Shown here in pieces: positions 37,012-43,246 of a stretch of DNA of 64,000 bases. The translations under genes were made by a program, and so were the position numbers. The stretch comes from Aquimarina sediminis (GTDB lineage Bacteria; Bacteroidota; Bacteroidia; Flavobacteriales; Flavobacteriaceae), in the NCBI RefSeq assembly GCF_002895435.1, contig NZ_POYJ01000001.1, positions 310,001 to 374,000 on the forward strand, given 5' to 3'. Numbering within the stretch: position 1 is the first letter of the stretch; each line of letters opens with the position of its first letter. The notes under the pieces are model-generated. The model saw only the letters and a program-made list of their open reading frames with translations, made no database searches and was not told the origin of the DNA.

Positions 37012-37241
37012 TTTGGAATTTACAGGAGAAACTATTGATATTTGTACTTCAAAATGAAACAAAATAGATTACATATCGAACCCAAAACACTGTTTAGTAA
37101 GTGTGATTATCGAGTGATAGGTCAATTATCAATTCGAAACAGGGCGTTAAGTAGCTATTTTTGATCATAATTTATGCAATGATTTAAAGCAAAAACTAGA
37201 TATAACTACAAACGTCCAAGAAATTGGACGTTTTTTTTTGA
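37012..37241 (+). ncRNA. Candidate small RNA or leader unit B1
   Basis: Weak promoter TTTG (37012-37015), 21 bases, GATATTTG (37037-37044). The unit ends in the strong terminator AACGTCCAA, GAAA, TTGGACGTT plus T9 (37211-37241), which shares the core CCAAGAAATTGG with unit A1. No credible ORF is inside. Confidence 0.45.
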
Positions 37242-37338
37242 TTTTTTTTGAAAATATGGATAAAAGTTAATTAGTACATAAAAAGTAGTATTTGGAAAGT
37301 AAGCATCAGAGAGACAGTCGATTGCCAAAATATCCAAA

Positions 37339-37389
37339 ATCTGTTGAAAAACGGACAGGGATTCTTATGCCTAATTTTAACTATAACTA
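37339..37389 (+). repeat. Conserved 51-bp upstream element, copy 2
   Basis: Counterpart of 33371-33421, with AAACGGACAGG fully conserved. It begins 106 bp before the -7 box at 37445, the same distance as in copy 1. Confidence 0.6.
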
Positions 37390-37422
37390 ATTGATTGTCA
37401 ATAAAATAAATTTAAAAAAATG

Positions 37423-37692
37423 TTGTAAATTAAAAAAAAGTATTCATCTTTGCATCGCAATCGAAACAAAAGATGAATACTATCGATTGCAGTATTTAAT
37501 AATACCAAAACATAGATAAATGATACCGAGTAGTTTAAAACAAATTATAAATCAACTTTTTGGAAAGCAAAGAGAATATTGTTCTGTGATGAACATACGG
37601 AGTGTCTGTTTTATAGAAATGATGATCATAAAAATTTAGCTTATGTATATATCAAGATATAAAAAAGACGCCCGGACAAGGCGTCTTTTTTT
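37423..37692 (+). ncRNA. Candidate small RNA or leader unit B2
   Basis: Promoter TTG (37423-37425), 19 bases, CATCTTTG (37445-37452) then CATC. A 13-bp inverted repeat (37439-37451 with 37469-37481) spans the -7 box. A second 8-bp repeat GCAATCGA (37457-37464) with TCGATTGC (37483-37490) overlaps it. The unit ends in the terminator AAAAAAGACGCC/GGCGTCTTTTTT (37661-37692), 40 bases before the first tRNA. Confidence 0.5.
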
Positions 37693-37731
37693 ATGCACAT
37701 TGCTCATTGACATATTGAAAACTATACACAT

Positions 37732-37860
37732 TGACGTGTAGCTTAATTGGAAAAATCCCGATTTCACATTCAAAACCTAAATAGGAAGTTAGAATGTATA
37801 TCCGGGGTAAAGCACTCGACTTTTATTCGAGAAGATGTGGGTTCAATCCCCGCCATGTCA
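37732..37860 (+). tRNA. tRNA-Lys(UUU) with a 57-nt insertion in the D-loop
   Basis: Acceptor TGACGTG/CATGTCA, anticodon arm CTCGA-CTTTTAT-TCGAG (anticodon TTT), T-arm GTGGG-TTCAATC-CCCGC. The D-arm reads GCTTAATTGG, then 57 extra bases (37751-37807), then TAAAGC. Removing the insert gives a canonical 72-nt tRNA with D-stem GCTT/AAGC and loop AATTGGTA. The insert can fold on itself (CCCG/CGGG, CATTC/GAATG, CCT/AGG). CCA is not encoded. It is the first tRNA of the array. Confidence 0.75.
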
Positions 37861-37870
37861 ACTATTTAAT

Positions 37871-37956
37871 GGAGGGTAGGCAAATATTGGTTCGTTGCGC
37901 TTGTTTGCTAAACAAGTCTGTATAAAAGCAGTGAAGGTTCGATTCCTTTAACCTCC
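37871..37956 (+). tRNA. tRNA-Ser(GCU)
   Basis: Acceptor GGAGGGT/AACCTCC with one mismatch, anticodon arm CTTGT-TTGCTAA-ACAAG (anticodon GCT), long variable arm as expected for Ser, T-loop TTCGATT. No encoded CCA. Confidence 0.85.
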
Positions 37957-37963
37957 GCAAAAA

Positions 37964-38039
37964 GATACCGTAGCTTAAATTAATGGTAGAGCAGAGAGCT
38001 GTTAACTCTCAAAGTGTAGGTTCAAGTCCTACCGGTATC
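37964..38039 (+). tRNA. tRNA-Asn(GUU)
   Basis: Acceptor GATACCG/CGGTATC, anticodon arm GAGAG-CTGTTAA-CTCTC (GTT), T-arm GTAGG-TTCAAGT-CCTAC. D-loop slightly long. No encoded CCA. Confidence 0.9.
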
Positions 38040-38044
38040 GCAAT

Positions 38045-38116
38045 GACAAGGTGACTGAATGGTTAAGGTTGCAGACTGCAAATCTGTTAGTTATGAGTTC
38101 GAATCTCATCCTTGTC
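38045..38116 (+). tRNA. tRNA-Cys(GCA)
   Basis: Acceptor GACAAGG/CCTTGTC, anticodon arm GCAGA-CTGCAAA-TCTGT (GCA), T-arm ATGAG-TTCGAAT-CTCAT. Confidence 0.88.
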
Positions 38117-38128
38117 TCTTAAGCGCAT

Positions 38129-38210
38129 GGAAGTATTGAGCAATTGGTTGGCTCGCCGGACTGTAAATCCGGTCTCTTTGTAGCTTGTAGGTTCGAGTCC
38201 TACTACTTCC
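38129..38210 (+). tRNA. tRNA-Tyr(GUA)
   Basis: Acceptor GGAAGTA/TACTTCC, D-stem GAGC/GCTC, anticodon arm CCGGA-CTGTAAA-TCCGG (GTA), long variable arm as in bacterial Tyr tRNAs, T-arm GTAGG-TTCGAGT-CCTAC. Confidence 0.9.
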
Positions 38211-38214
38211 ACTT

Positions 38215-38286
38215 AGTACCGTAGCACAATGGCTAGTGCACCCGACTGTCTCTCGGAAGGTCGCGGGTTCGAATCCCGTCGGTACT
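38215..38286 (+). tRNA. tRNA-Asp(GUC)
   Basis: Acceptor AGTACCG/CGGTACT, D-stem GCAC/GTGC, anticodon arm CCCGA-CTGTCTC-TCGGA (GTC, one end mismatch), T-arm GCGGG-TTCGAAT-CCCGT. The 75 bases after it, before the Pro tRNA, hold a hairpin GTGATC/GATCAC but no recognisable tRNA. Confidence 0.87.
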
Positions 38287-38361
38287 GCGAAGCAGAACCA
38301 AAGGGATGAGAGGTTTATCCTGAGTGTGATCTTAGGGGATCACATTGGTATTGCAAATATC

Positions 38362-38432
38362 CTGAGAAGATAACGGTGGTTGTTTACCCGCCTTGGACGC
38401 GGGAGGTCGTAGGTTCGAATCCTGCTTCTCAG
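38362..38432 (+). tRNA. tRNA-Pro(UGG)
   Basis: Acceptor CTGAGAA/TTCTCAG, anticodon arm CCCGC-CTTGGAC-GCGGG (TGG), T-arm GTAGG-TTCGAAT-CCTGC. The D-arm is weak (AAC/GTT). Confidence 0.85.
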
Positions 38433-38438
38433 ACAAAT

Positions 38439-38509
38439 GTTCCGTTAGTCAAATGGTTAAGACGCCACACTTTCTATGTGGAATTAGGGGTTCGATTCCC
38501 CTACGGAAT
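38439..38509 (+). tRNA. tRNA-Glu(UUC)
   Basis: Acceptor GTTCCGT/ACGGAAT with a G-U end pair, D-stem GTC/GAC, anticodon arm CCACA-CTTTCTA-TGTGG (TTC), T-arm AGGGG-TTCGATT-CCCCT. Confidence 0.87.
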
Positions 38510-38521
38510 ACCATTAACAAA

Positions 38522-38596
38522 TACAGGGATGGCGAAACTGGCAAACGCGTCTGATTTAGAATCAGAATTTTGAGAGTTCGAGTCTCTCTCCCTGTA
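38522..38596 (+). tRNA. tRNA-Leu(UAG) with short variable loop
   Basis: Acceptor TACAGGG/CCCTGTA, anticodon arm TCTGA-TTTAGAA-TCAGA (TAG), T-arm GAGAG-TTCGAGT-CTCTC. The variable region is only about 5 bases (ATTTT), whereas bacterial Leu tRNAs normally have a long variable arm. One extra T separates T-stem and acceptor. Confidence 0.8.
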
Positions 38597-38600
38597 CTAT

Positions 38601-38673
38601 GCTCCACTAGCCCAACTGGAAGAGGCATCGGGTTTAAGCCCCGTGCAGTCTTGGTTCGAATCCAAGGTGGAGT
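38601..38673 (+). tRNA. tRNA-Leu(UAA) with short variable loop
   Basis: Acceptor GCTCCAC/GTGGAGT, D-stem GCC/GGC, anticodon arm TCGGG-TTTAAGC-CCCGT (TAA), variable GCAGT only, T-arm CTTGG-TTCGAAT-CCAAG. Like its neighbour it lacks the usual Leu long arm. Confidence 0.8.
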
Positions 38674-38681
38674 ACGGCAAT

Positions 38682-38752
38682 GGGCTCATGGTGTAATGGA
38701 TAGCACACAAGGCTACGAACCTTGGAGTACGGGTTCAAATCCTATTGAGCTT
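38682..38752 (+). tRNA. tRNA-Arg(ACG)
   Basis: Acceptor GGGCTCA/TGAGCTT (two G-U pairs), D-stem GTG/CAC, anticodon arm CAAGG-CTACGAA-CCTTG (ACG), T-loop TTCAAAT. Confidence 0.85.
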
Positions 38753-38765
38753 ACAGCTTACAAGT

Positions 38766-38835
38766 TGACCTGTGATGTAACGGTAGCATCCAAGACTTTG
38801 ACTCTTGGTGTAAAGGTTCGAATCCTTTCAGGTCA
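38766..38835 (+). tRNA. tRNA-Gln(UUG)
   Basis: Acceptor TGACCTG/CAGGTCA, D-stem GATG/CATC, anticodon arm CAAGA-CTTTGAC-TCTTG (TTG), T-loop TTCGAAT. Confidence 0.88.
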
Positions 38836-38842
38836 TCAAAAT

Positions 38843-38915
38843 GGTGTCTCTAGCTTATCTGGTAAAGCACCCCGCTGTGAACGGGAAGAACAGGGTTCGA
38901 GTCCCGGAGTACACC
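38843..38915 (+). tRNA. tRNA-His(GUG), acceptor partly degenerate
   Basis: Anticodon arm CCCCG-CTGTGAA-CGGGA (GTG), D-stem GCTT/AAGC, T-loop TTCGAGT. G at 38843 can be the extra G-1 opposite C73 (38915), the His identity pair. The acceptor pairs only in its outer part (GTGT/ACAC), so function is less certain. Confidence 0.7.
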
Positions 38916-38920
38916 CAAAA

Positions 38921-39048
38921 GGAACAGTGGTAAAGTTGGTCAATACACAGGATTGAAGCCTCGAAGATACGGATTCGAAATGCCAGGCATTCGCAAATGC
39001 TGAGTTATCAAATAGTGACTCTATGAGCAAACCCAATTTGTTCCACCA
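38921..39048 (+). ncRNA. Degenerate tRNA-like element with encoded CCA
   Basis: GGAACAG (38921-38927) pairs with TTGTTCC (39038-39044), followed by ACCA, the only encoded CCA in the array. A D-like arm (GTA/TAC around GTTGG) and a weak anticodon-like loop ATTGAAG (TGA, Ser-type) are present. The T-arm is not canonical: about 70 bases replace it, with hairpins GCATT/AATGC and GAGT/ACTC. It could be a tRNA with an inserted domain or a non-coding tRNA mimic. Confidence 0.55.
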
Positions 39049-39086
39049 ATTTTTAAAATAATGTTTAATCAATTCAACTAATTATT

Positions 39087-39263
39087 ATGGAAACTCAATT
39101 TATTAGTACACAAGAAAAAAAGAAAAACAGGAAGCTTTTGATCACAAGAGTGCTATCAAAGTGGGCTTCTAATTACATCAATGCAATGAGTAAAGCATTA
39201 TACCCACCTGGTACTAAAGAGGTAAAGAGCAAAAATGACAAACATCGCATTTTTTATAAATGA
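39087..39263 (+). CDS. Small basic ORF after the tRNA array, 58 aa
   Basis: ATG at 39087 and TGA at 39261 enclose METQFISTQEKKKNRKLLI... ending KNDKHRIFYK, with many Lys/Arg. No family is recognised. It begins about 40 bases after the CCA-ending tRNA-like element. It could be a real RNA-binding peptide or chance; codon use looks natural. Confidence 0.4.
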   Translation: METQFISTQEKKKNRKLLITRVLSKWASNYINAMSKALYPPGTKEVKSKNDKHRIFYK

Positions 39264-39271
39264 TTTTTTGT

Positions 39272-39308
39272 CTACGCAATATGATTGCATATATAGATTT
39301 CATCTTTG
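39272..39308 (+). promoter_or_regulatory. Promoter of the tRNA-like/slipin locus, with motif shared with the RtcB operon
   Basis: CTACGCAATATGATTGCA (39272-39289) matches 61500-61517 at 14 of 18 bases. The string ATCTTTGTAAT follows 30 bases after the start of the motif in both places. GCAAT-ATG-ATTGC is a perfect palindrome within it. No TTG is correctly placed at -33, which points to activator dependence. Confidence 0.6.
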
Positions 39309-39960
39309 TAATGAAAATAGATTAAAACGTTATGCCTAACGGGTATATCGAAGGGGATAAATCTATTGCCCTGCTGCAGAATAGAGTAGGTAGCAGGGCG
39401 TAAATAAAGAACCTCTTTAGCATAAAAGGAAGTGCTGTGGTAAAAGACTATTGATTCGTAACCACGGAGTGATTGGATGAAGTTGTTAGTAGCTAGCCTT
39501 CTAATGAATAGAATTTGCAGAAGCACCGAAATGAACAAGAATCAAAGTAGGGAAGCGCATTTAGAGCCAATCTGTCTGCCAAAAGCAGAAGTACCAGTTC
39601 GAATCTGGTAAGAGGTACAAAATATAGGTCTATTAAAACATCAAGCAAGTCTTGTTGAGTGTTTCTGTATAACACCATTGTATAAAGTATTGCAGTCTAT
39701 GTATGATCACTTTATATGCAACTTGACTTGAAGGTTGCGGCTATTTTCCAAAAAGTAGCCACCGGCTCTGTAGACGTGGGTTCGATTCCCACTCTCTTAG
39801 TAGAGATAGTTCAGCGGCTAGAACAGCAGATAATAGGTGTCGCGGGTTCGATTCCCGTCATAAACTTCTGGTTTATGTAGCTCAGTTGGTAGAGCACTAC
39901 ACATTTAATGTAGGATATGGACTCAAAATCCATTTTCAAAAGCTGATTATCTTTTTAAAC
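39309..39960 (+). ncRNA. Structured RNA region with tRNA-like halves upstream of slipin
   Basis: The region has no convincing ORF. It contains strong hairpins GCCCTGCT/AGCAGGGC (39368-39399) and GTGGT/ACCAC (39437-39465). It also has three T-arm-like hairpins: ACCAG-TTCGAAT-CTGGT near 39592-39608, GTGGG-TTCGATT-CCCAC at 39776-39792, and GCGGG-TTCGATT-CCCGT at 39842-39858. A Trp-type CCA loop is near 39748, and there are two D-arms. From 39776 on, tRNA 3' halves precede 5' halves whose acceptor strands are complementary (TCTCT/AGAGA; CATAAAC/GTTTATG). From 39961 to 40349 I see only an AT-rich leader with hairpins GCTG..CAGC and GACAAA..TTTGTC. Confidence 0.55.
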
Positions 39961-40349
39961 TAATCACCAGCCTGTCACGCTGTTAAAATTTGACAAAAAC
40001 TGTGATTGCAGATCGGTTGTTATAATACTCTTGCTAGATCAACAATCTTAAATGTACTTTGAAATGTTAGAACCGTTTTTATTTAAAATAATTACTTTTT
40101 TGGATTCAGGTTTTAGAATTATATACTCTTTCATAAGGTAATATTTTCTTTTTCCTCTTTACTTAAAACTAGTTATGGAGAATATAACGAACTAATATTT
40201 CCGTAAAGGAAAGATGATCTGCTTTCACTGTTTTTAAAATTAGAAAACATTTTATGATAAAACATTACCCGGTGTTTTTGAATAAAGCAGACAAAGCCTC
40301 AGTTACAAGGTTTGTCACCCAATTAATGTTTAATTAAAAAAAAAGAAAA

Positions 40350-41450
40350 ATGAAACGAGTAAGAATTAATGCGGGCAAAATAGGTTTAGTTTTCAAAAAA
40401 GGAGATTATAATCGCGTAATTACCAAAGGAATCCATTGGATAGGCTTTAATGAGAGCGTAATAAGATATGATCTGGTTAAACCATTTGCAGCACCAGTAG
40501 CACTGGAACTCTTACTACAAGACAAGGAGTTGGAGGCGATGCTGCATATAATTGAAGTAAAAGATAATGAAATTGTACTGGTATATGAGAATGGAAATTT
40601 CAAAAGTATATTCACTGCAGGTAGGTATACACTCTGGAAAGAGTTATGTAATTATGAATTTACAAGAATAGATCTTAGCAAAATCTATATTACAGAAAAG
40701 ATTCAGAAGTCTCTATTTAGTTATTATGCGTTAAGCAAATATATTAGGTTTTTTGAAGTAGCGGCATATGAGAAAGCACTGCTAATTGTAGATGATGTAT
40801 ACATCAAAACATTAGAAAGTGGTACATATCGCTTTTGGAAAAATGAAACTTCAATCAAAATAGCTAAAGTAGATTTACGTCAGTTGCAATTAGAAATTAG
40901 TGGTCAAGAACTGCTTACCAAAGATAAAGCTGCCGTTCGTATTAACTTTAACACACAGTATAAAGTTATTGATATTGAAAGAGCTTTGTTGAAAAACAAG
41001 GATTATGAGAAGCAGTTATATAGTGCAATGCAACTTGTTTTGCGAGCATATATAGGAACCTATACTTTGGATGAGCTGTTAGAACGTAAAGAAAGTATTG
41101 CACAAGCAGTATTTGAAGACACAAAATCTGAAGCTGTCAAATTAGGAATTAAAATTTTGAATTGTGGTATCCGTGATGTAATTCTTACAGGAGAAATGAA
41201 AGATATTATGAATCAGGTTCTTGTAGCTCAAAAAAAGGCTCAGGCAAATATCATAACCCGTCGTGAAGAGACTGCTTCGACCCGTAGTTTGCTGAATACT
41301 GCCAAACTGATGGAAGAGAATGAGATGCTATATAAACTTAAAGAAATGGAGTATGTAGAGAAAATAGCAGATAAGATTGGTGAAATTAGTGTCTCTGGAG
41401 ATGGTAGTATGGTAAAACAATTGAAAGATATATTCTCTGTGAATAGGTAG
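40350..41450 (+). CDS. Slipin, SPFH/Band-7 domain protein
   Basis: The 366-residue product carries an SPFH domain (VRIKF-type core: LSGQELLTKDKAAVRINFNTQYKV, then YSAMQLVLRAYIGTYTLDELLERKESIAQAVFE, LGIKILNCGIRDVIL), here preceded by about 150 residues that appear to repeat part of the fold (KGDYNRVITKGIHWIGF; NGNFKSIFTAGRYTLWKEL; ESGTYRFWKN). No clear transmembrane anchor is seen. Band-7 proteins have been linked, in surveys of bacterial RNA-repair systems, with RtcB and with a tRNA-like RNA (from memory); the tRNA-like region immediately upstream fits this. It is likely a scaffold. Confidence 0.85.
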   Translation: MKRVRINAGKIGLVFKKGDYNRVITKGIHWIGFNESVIRYDLVKPFAAPVALELLLQDKELEAMLHIIEVKDNEIVLVYENGNFKSIFTAGRYTLWKELCNYEFTRIDLSKIYITEKIQKSLFSYYALSKYIRFFEVAAYEKALLIVDDVYIKTLESGTYRFWKNETSIKIAKVDLRQLQLEISGQELLTKDKAAVRINFNTQYKVIDIERALLKNKDYEKQLYSAMQLVLRAYIGTYTLDELLERKESIAQAVFEDTKSEAVKLGIKILNCGIRDVILTGEMKDIMNQVLVAQKKAQANIITRREETASTRSLLNTAKLMEENEMLYKLKEMEYVEKIADKIGEISVSGDGSMVKQLKDIFSVNR

Positions 41451-41575
41451 GTGTGAATAAGATGTGCCGATTAGCAATAATTGGCGCATTTTTTATGAAG
41501 TAATTTAGGGTTGCGTTAAAAAAAGAAAAACAATAAAACTTAGGTGATACATTATTAAATTCTAAGTTAAATTCA

Positions 41576-41603
41576 TAGTTTTGCGTATATGATACGCCAA
41601 AAT
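41576..41603 (+). promoter_or_regulatory. NrtR-type operator and -7 box at the nrtR start codon
   Basis: TAGTTTTG (41576-41583) is a perfect -7 box. TTTGCGT, 7 bases, ACGCcAAA (41580-41602) forms the operator, and the ATG at 41589 lies in its spacer. The transcript would start at about the ATG, that is, nearly leaderless. The same GCGT-N7-ACGC site occurs before prs and nampt. Confidence 0.75.
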
Positions 41604-42269
41604 ATTAAAGTTGCTGTTGATGCTGTAGTCTTTGGATACAAAGATAGAATGCTTAATGTACTCTTGATTAAAAGAAATATAGAACCTTATAAGAATTCGT
41701 GGGCACTACCAGGGGGACTGGTTTTAGAAGACGAAAACTTAGAACAGGCAGTAGTACGAGAGTTAAAAGAGGAGACTAATGTAACAGTAGATTATTTAGA
41801 GCAATTGTACTCTTTTGGAGACCTTGGGAGAGATCCAAGAAATAGAGTAGTGAGTATTACGTATTTTGCATTAGTAAAACCAGAACACCATGAGATCAAG
41901 GCTGATACAGATGCCAATGATGTGGCTTGGTTTAATGTAGATAAGCTTCCTGAATTAGCATTTGACCACCAAAAAATTTTGGACAAGGCCAAAGAAAGAT
42001 TACAAAACAAGCTAACCTATGAACCTATAGGTTTTGATTTGTTGGAGAATAAATTTCTTTTTTCTGATTTAGAAAAATTATATATGACCATTCTTGAAAA
42101 ACAGATAGACCGAAGAAATTTTAGAAAAAAAATACTTGGTTTTGGTATCCTTGAAGAGTTAGACGAAAAGGTTTCTGAGGGTAGGGGAAGACCTGCAAAT
42201 TTGTTTAAATTCAATAAAAAACAGTATTTTAAACTCAAAGAAGAAGGTTTTTTCTTTGATATCAAGTAG
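41589..42269 (+). CDS. nrtR: Nudix-domain transcriptional regulator, NrtR-like
   Basis: The 226-residue product has an N-terminal Nudix domain (IKVAVDAVVFGYKDRMLNVLLIKRN; Nudix box from G43 to V65 with REL.EET) and a C-terminal winged helix (RRNFRKKILGFGILEELDEKVSEGRGRPANLFKFN). NrtR proteins bind ADP-ribose and release DNA to switch on NAD-biosynthesis genes; a related clade (AraR) senses arabinose. Here the adjoining prs and nampt promoters and its own share one operator, so NAD control is the best reading. The Nudix box residues R57, E58, E61 and E62 are all present, so it may also hydrolyse ADP-ribose. Confidence 0.88.
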   Translation: MIRQNIKVAVDAVVFGYKDRMLNVLLIKRNIEPYKNSWALPGGLVLEDENLEQAVVRELKEETNVTVDYLEQLYSFGDLGRDPRNRVVSITYFALVKPEHHEIKADTDANDVAWFNVDKLPELAFDHQKILDKAKERLQNKLTYEPIGFDLLENKFLFSDLEKLYMTILEKQIDRRNFRKKILGFGILEELDEKVSEGRGRPANLFKFNKKQYFKLKEEGFFFDIK

Positions 42270-42350
42270 ATAAACTTCTAGATTTATCTAAATACTTGAA
42301 TCACTATTTATTATAGGACTGTTTCGATTTTTCATAACACATTTTTTATT

Positions 42351-42424
42351 TTAATGTAAATTTTACGCAAAATATTTGGTGGAACAGCTTTAGTGTTTTA
42401 AATTTGCGTACAAATAACACAATT
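42351..42424 (+). promoter_or_regulatory. NrtR-regulated promoter of the 11-gene operon
   Basis: TTTG (42375-42378), 20 bases, TAAATTTG (42399-42406, perfect -7). The operator TTTGCGT, 7 bases, ACaCAAt lies at 42403-42423, overlapping the -7 box. A second, degenerate site with half TTTTACGCAAAAT lies at 42351-42373, just upstream of the -33. The layout matches the nampt promoter, with the same 20-bp spacer. Confidence 0.75.
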
Positions 42425-43246
42425 ATGAAATATCTACACCTAGACCCTTCGTTTACACCATATGAGAAATCTATACGTTTTGAAGCATTTACTTTTAATG
42501 GAGGAGAGCCTCATATAAAAATTATAGATTCTGATATTGGTAATGAAATAACCATAACACATCGAATTAATTCATTTAATGATTTTGGTTTATTATTGAT
42601 TGCAACAGATGCACTTAGAAGAATGGGTATTAAAATTATTAATGTATTTATTCCATATTTTCCGGCAGCAAGACAAGATAGAGTAATGGTTTCAGGAGAA
42701 TCTTTATCCGTTAAGGTATATGCGGATATTTTGAATGCTCAGGGATATAACCAGATAACCATATTCGATCCACATTCTGAAGTAACGCCAGCATTACTTG
42801 ATAATGTAAAAGTGATTTACAACTATGATTTCGTGAAAGAATGTTTAGAAACTATAGATGAAGAAGTGTTATTAATTTCACCAGATGGTGGAGCTTTAAA
42901 GAAAATATATAAAGTTTCTGAATACTTAGGTGGAGTAGAAGTAATAGAATGCTCTAAAAAACGGGATGTAAAAACAGGAGAGTTATCTGGATTTAGAGTA
43001 TATGAAGAAGATTTGAAAGAAAAACACTGTGTTATAGTTGACGATATATGTGATGGAGGTGGAACTTTTTTGGGGTTGGCACAAGCGTTAAAAGATAAAA
43101 ATGCTGGCAAATTAAGTTTGGTTGTAAGTCATGGGATTTTTAGTAAAGGAGTAGAAGTGTTAAGTGAGTGTTTTGATACTGTATTTACTACAAATTCTTT
43201 TCGAGATGTTAAAGAAGAAAACGTGGTACAAATACCAATTGGATAA
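42425..43246 (+). CDS. Divergent ribose-phosphate pyrophosphokinase (Prs-like)
   Basis: The 273-residue product has the Prs fold: YFPAARQDR (catalytic loop, RQDR at 83-86), FDPHSE in place of the usual D(L)HA motif, and the PRPP loop VIVDDICDGGGTF (203-215) with GGG instead of TGG. It is about 40 residues shorter than housekeeping Prs. The expected reaction is ATP + ribose 5-phosphate to PRPP for Nampt; a Prs-like enzyme making ADP-ribose pyrophosphate for the NARP1 NAD-rescue route is an alternative. The true start is ATG 42425; the longer frame uses TTG inside the promoter. The next gene overlaps by 1 base. Confidence 0.85.
   Translation: MKYLHLDPSFTPYEKSIRFEAFTFNGGEPHIKIIDSDIGNEITITHRINSFNDFGLLLIATDALRRMGIKIINVFIPYFPAARQDRVMVSGESLSVKVYADILNAQGYNQITIFDPHSEVTPALLDNVKVIYNYDFVKECLETIDEEVLLISPDGGALKKIYKVSEYLGGVEVIECSKKRDVKTGELSGFRVYEEDLKEKHCVIVDDICDGGGTFLGLAQALKDKNAGKLSLVVSHGIFSKGVEVLSECFDTVFTTNSFRDVKEENVVQIPIG

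Noticed and set aside
37751..37807. Group I or group II intron in tRNA-Lys
   Set aside because: The insert is only 57 nt, in the D-loop, and has no catalytic core; self-splicing of known types is not possible.
38376..38956. Two plus-strand open frames of 65 and 128 codons
   Set aside because: They read straight through the Pro to His tRNA genes and carry the tell-tale translation of T-loops (VGSNPASQT, RVRVSLP). They are shadows of tRNA genes.
38921..39048. tmRNA
   Set aside because: The ends pair and CCA is encoded, but the length (128 nt) is far too short and there is no tag-peptide frame; a tRNA-like element is a better description.
39493..39678. Minus-strand 61-codon frame near the tRNA-like region
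   Set aside because: It contains the LTRFELVLL translation typical of a reverse-complemented tRNA T-arm; not a protein gene.
33091..41450. Prophage or integrative element
   Set aside because: A tRNA array and accessory genes suggested it, but no integrase, terminase, structural or attachment-site signature was seen.
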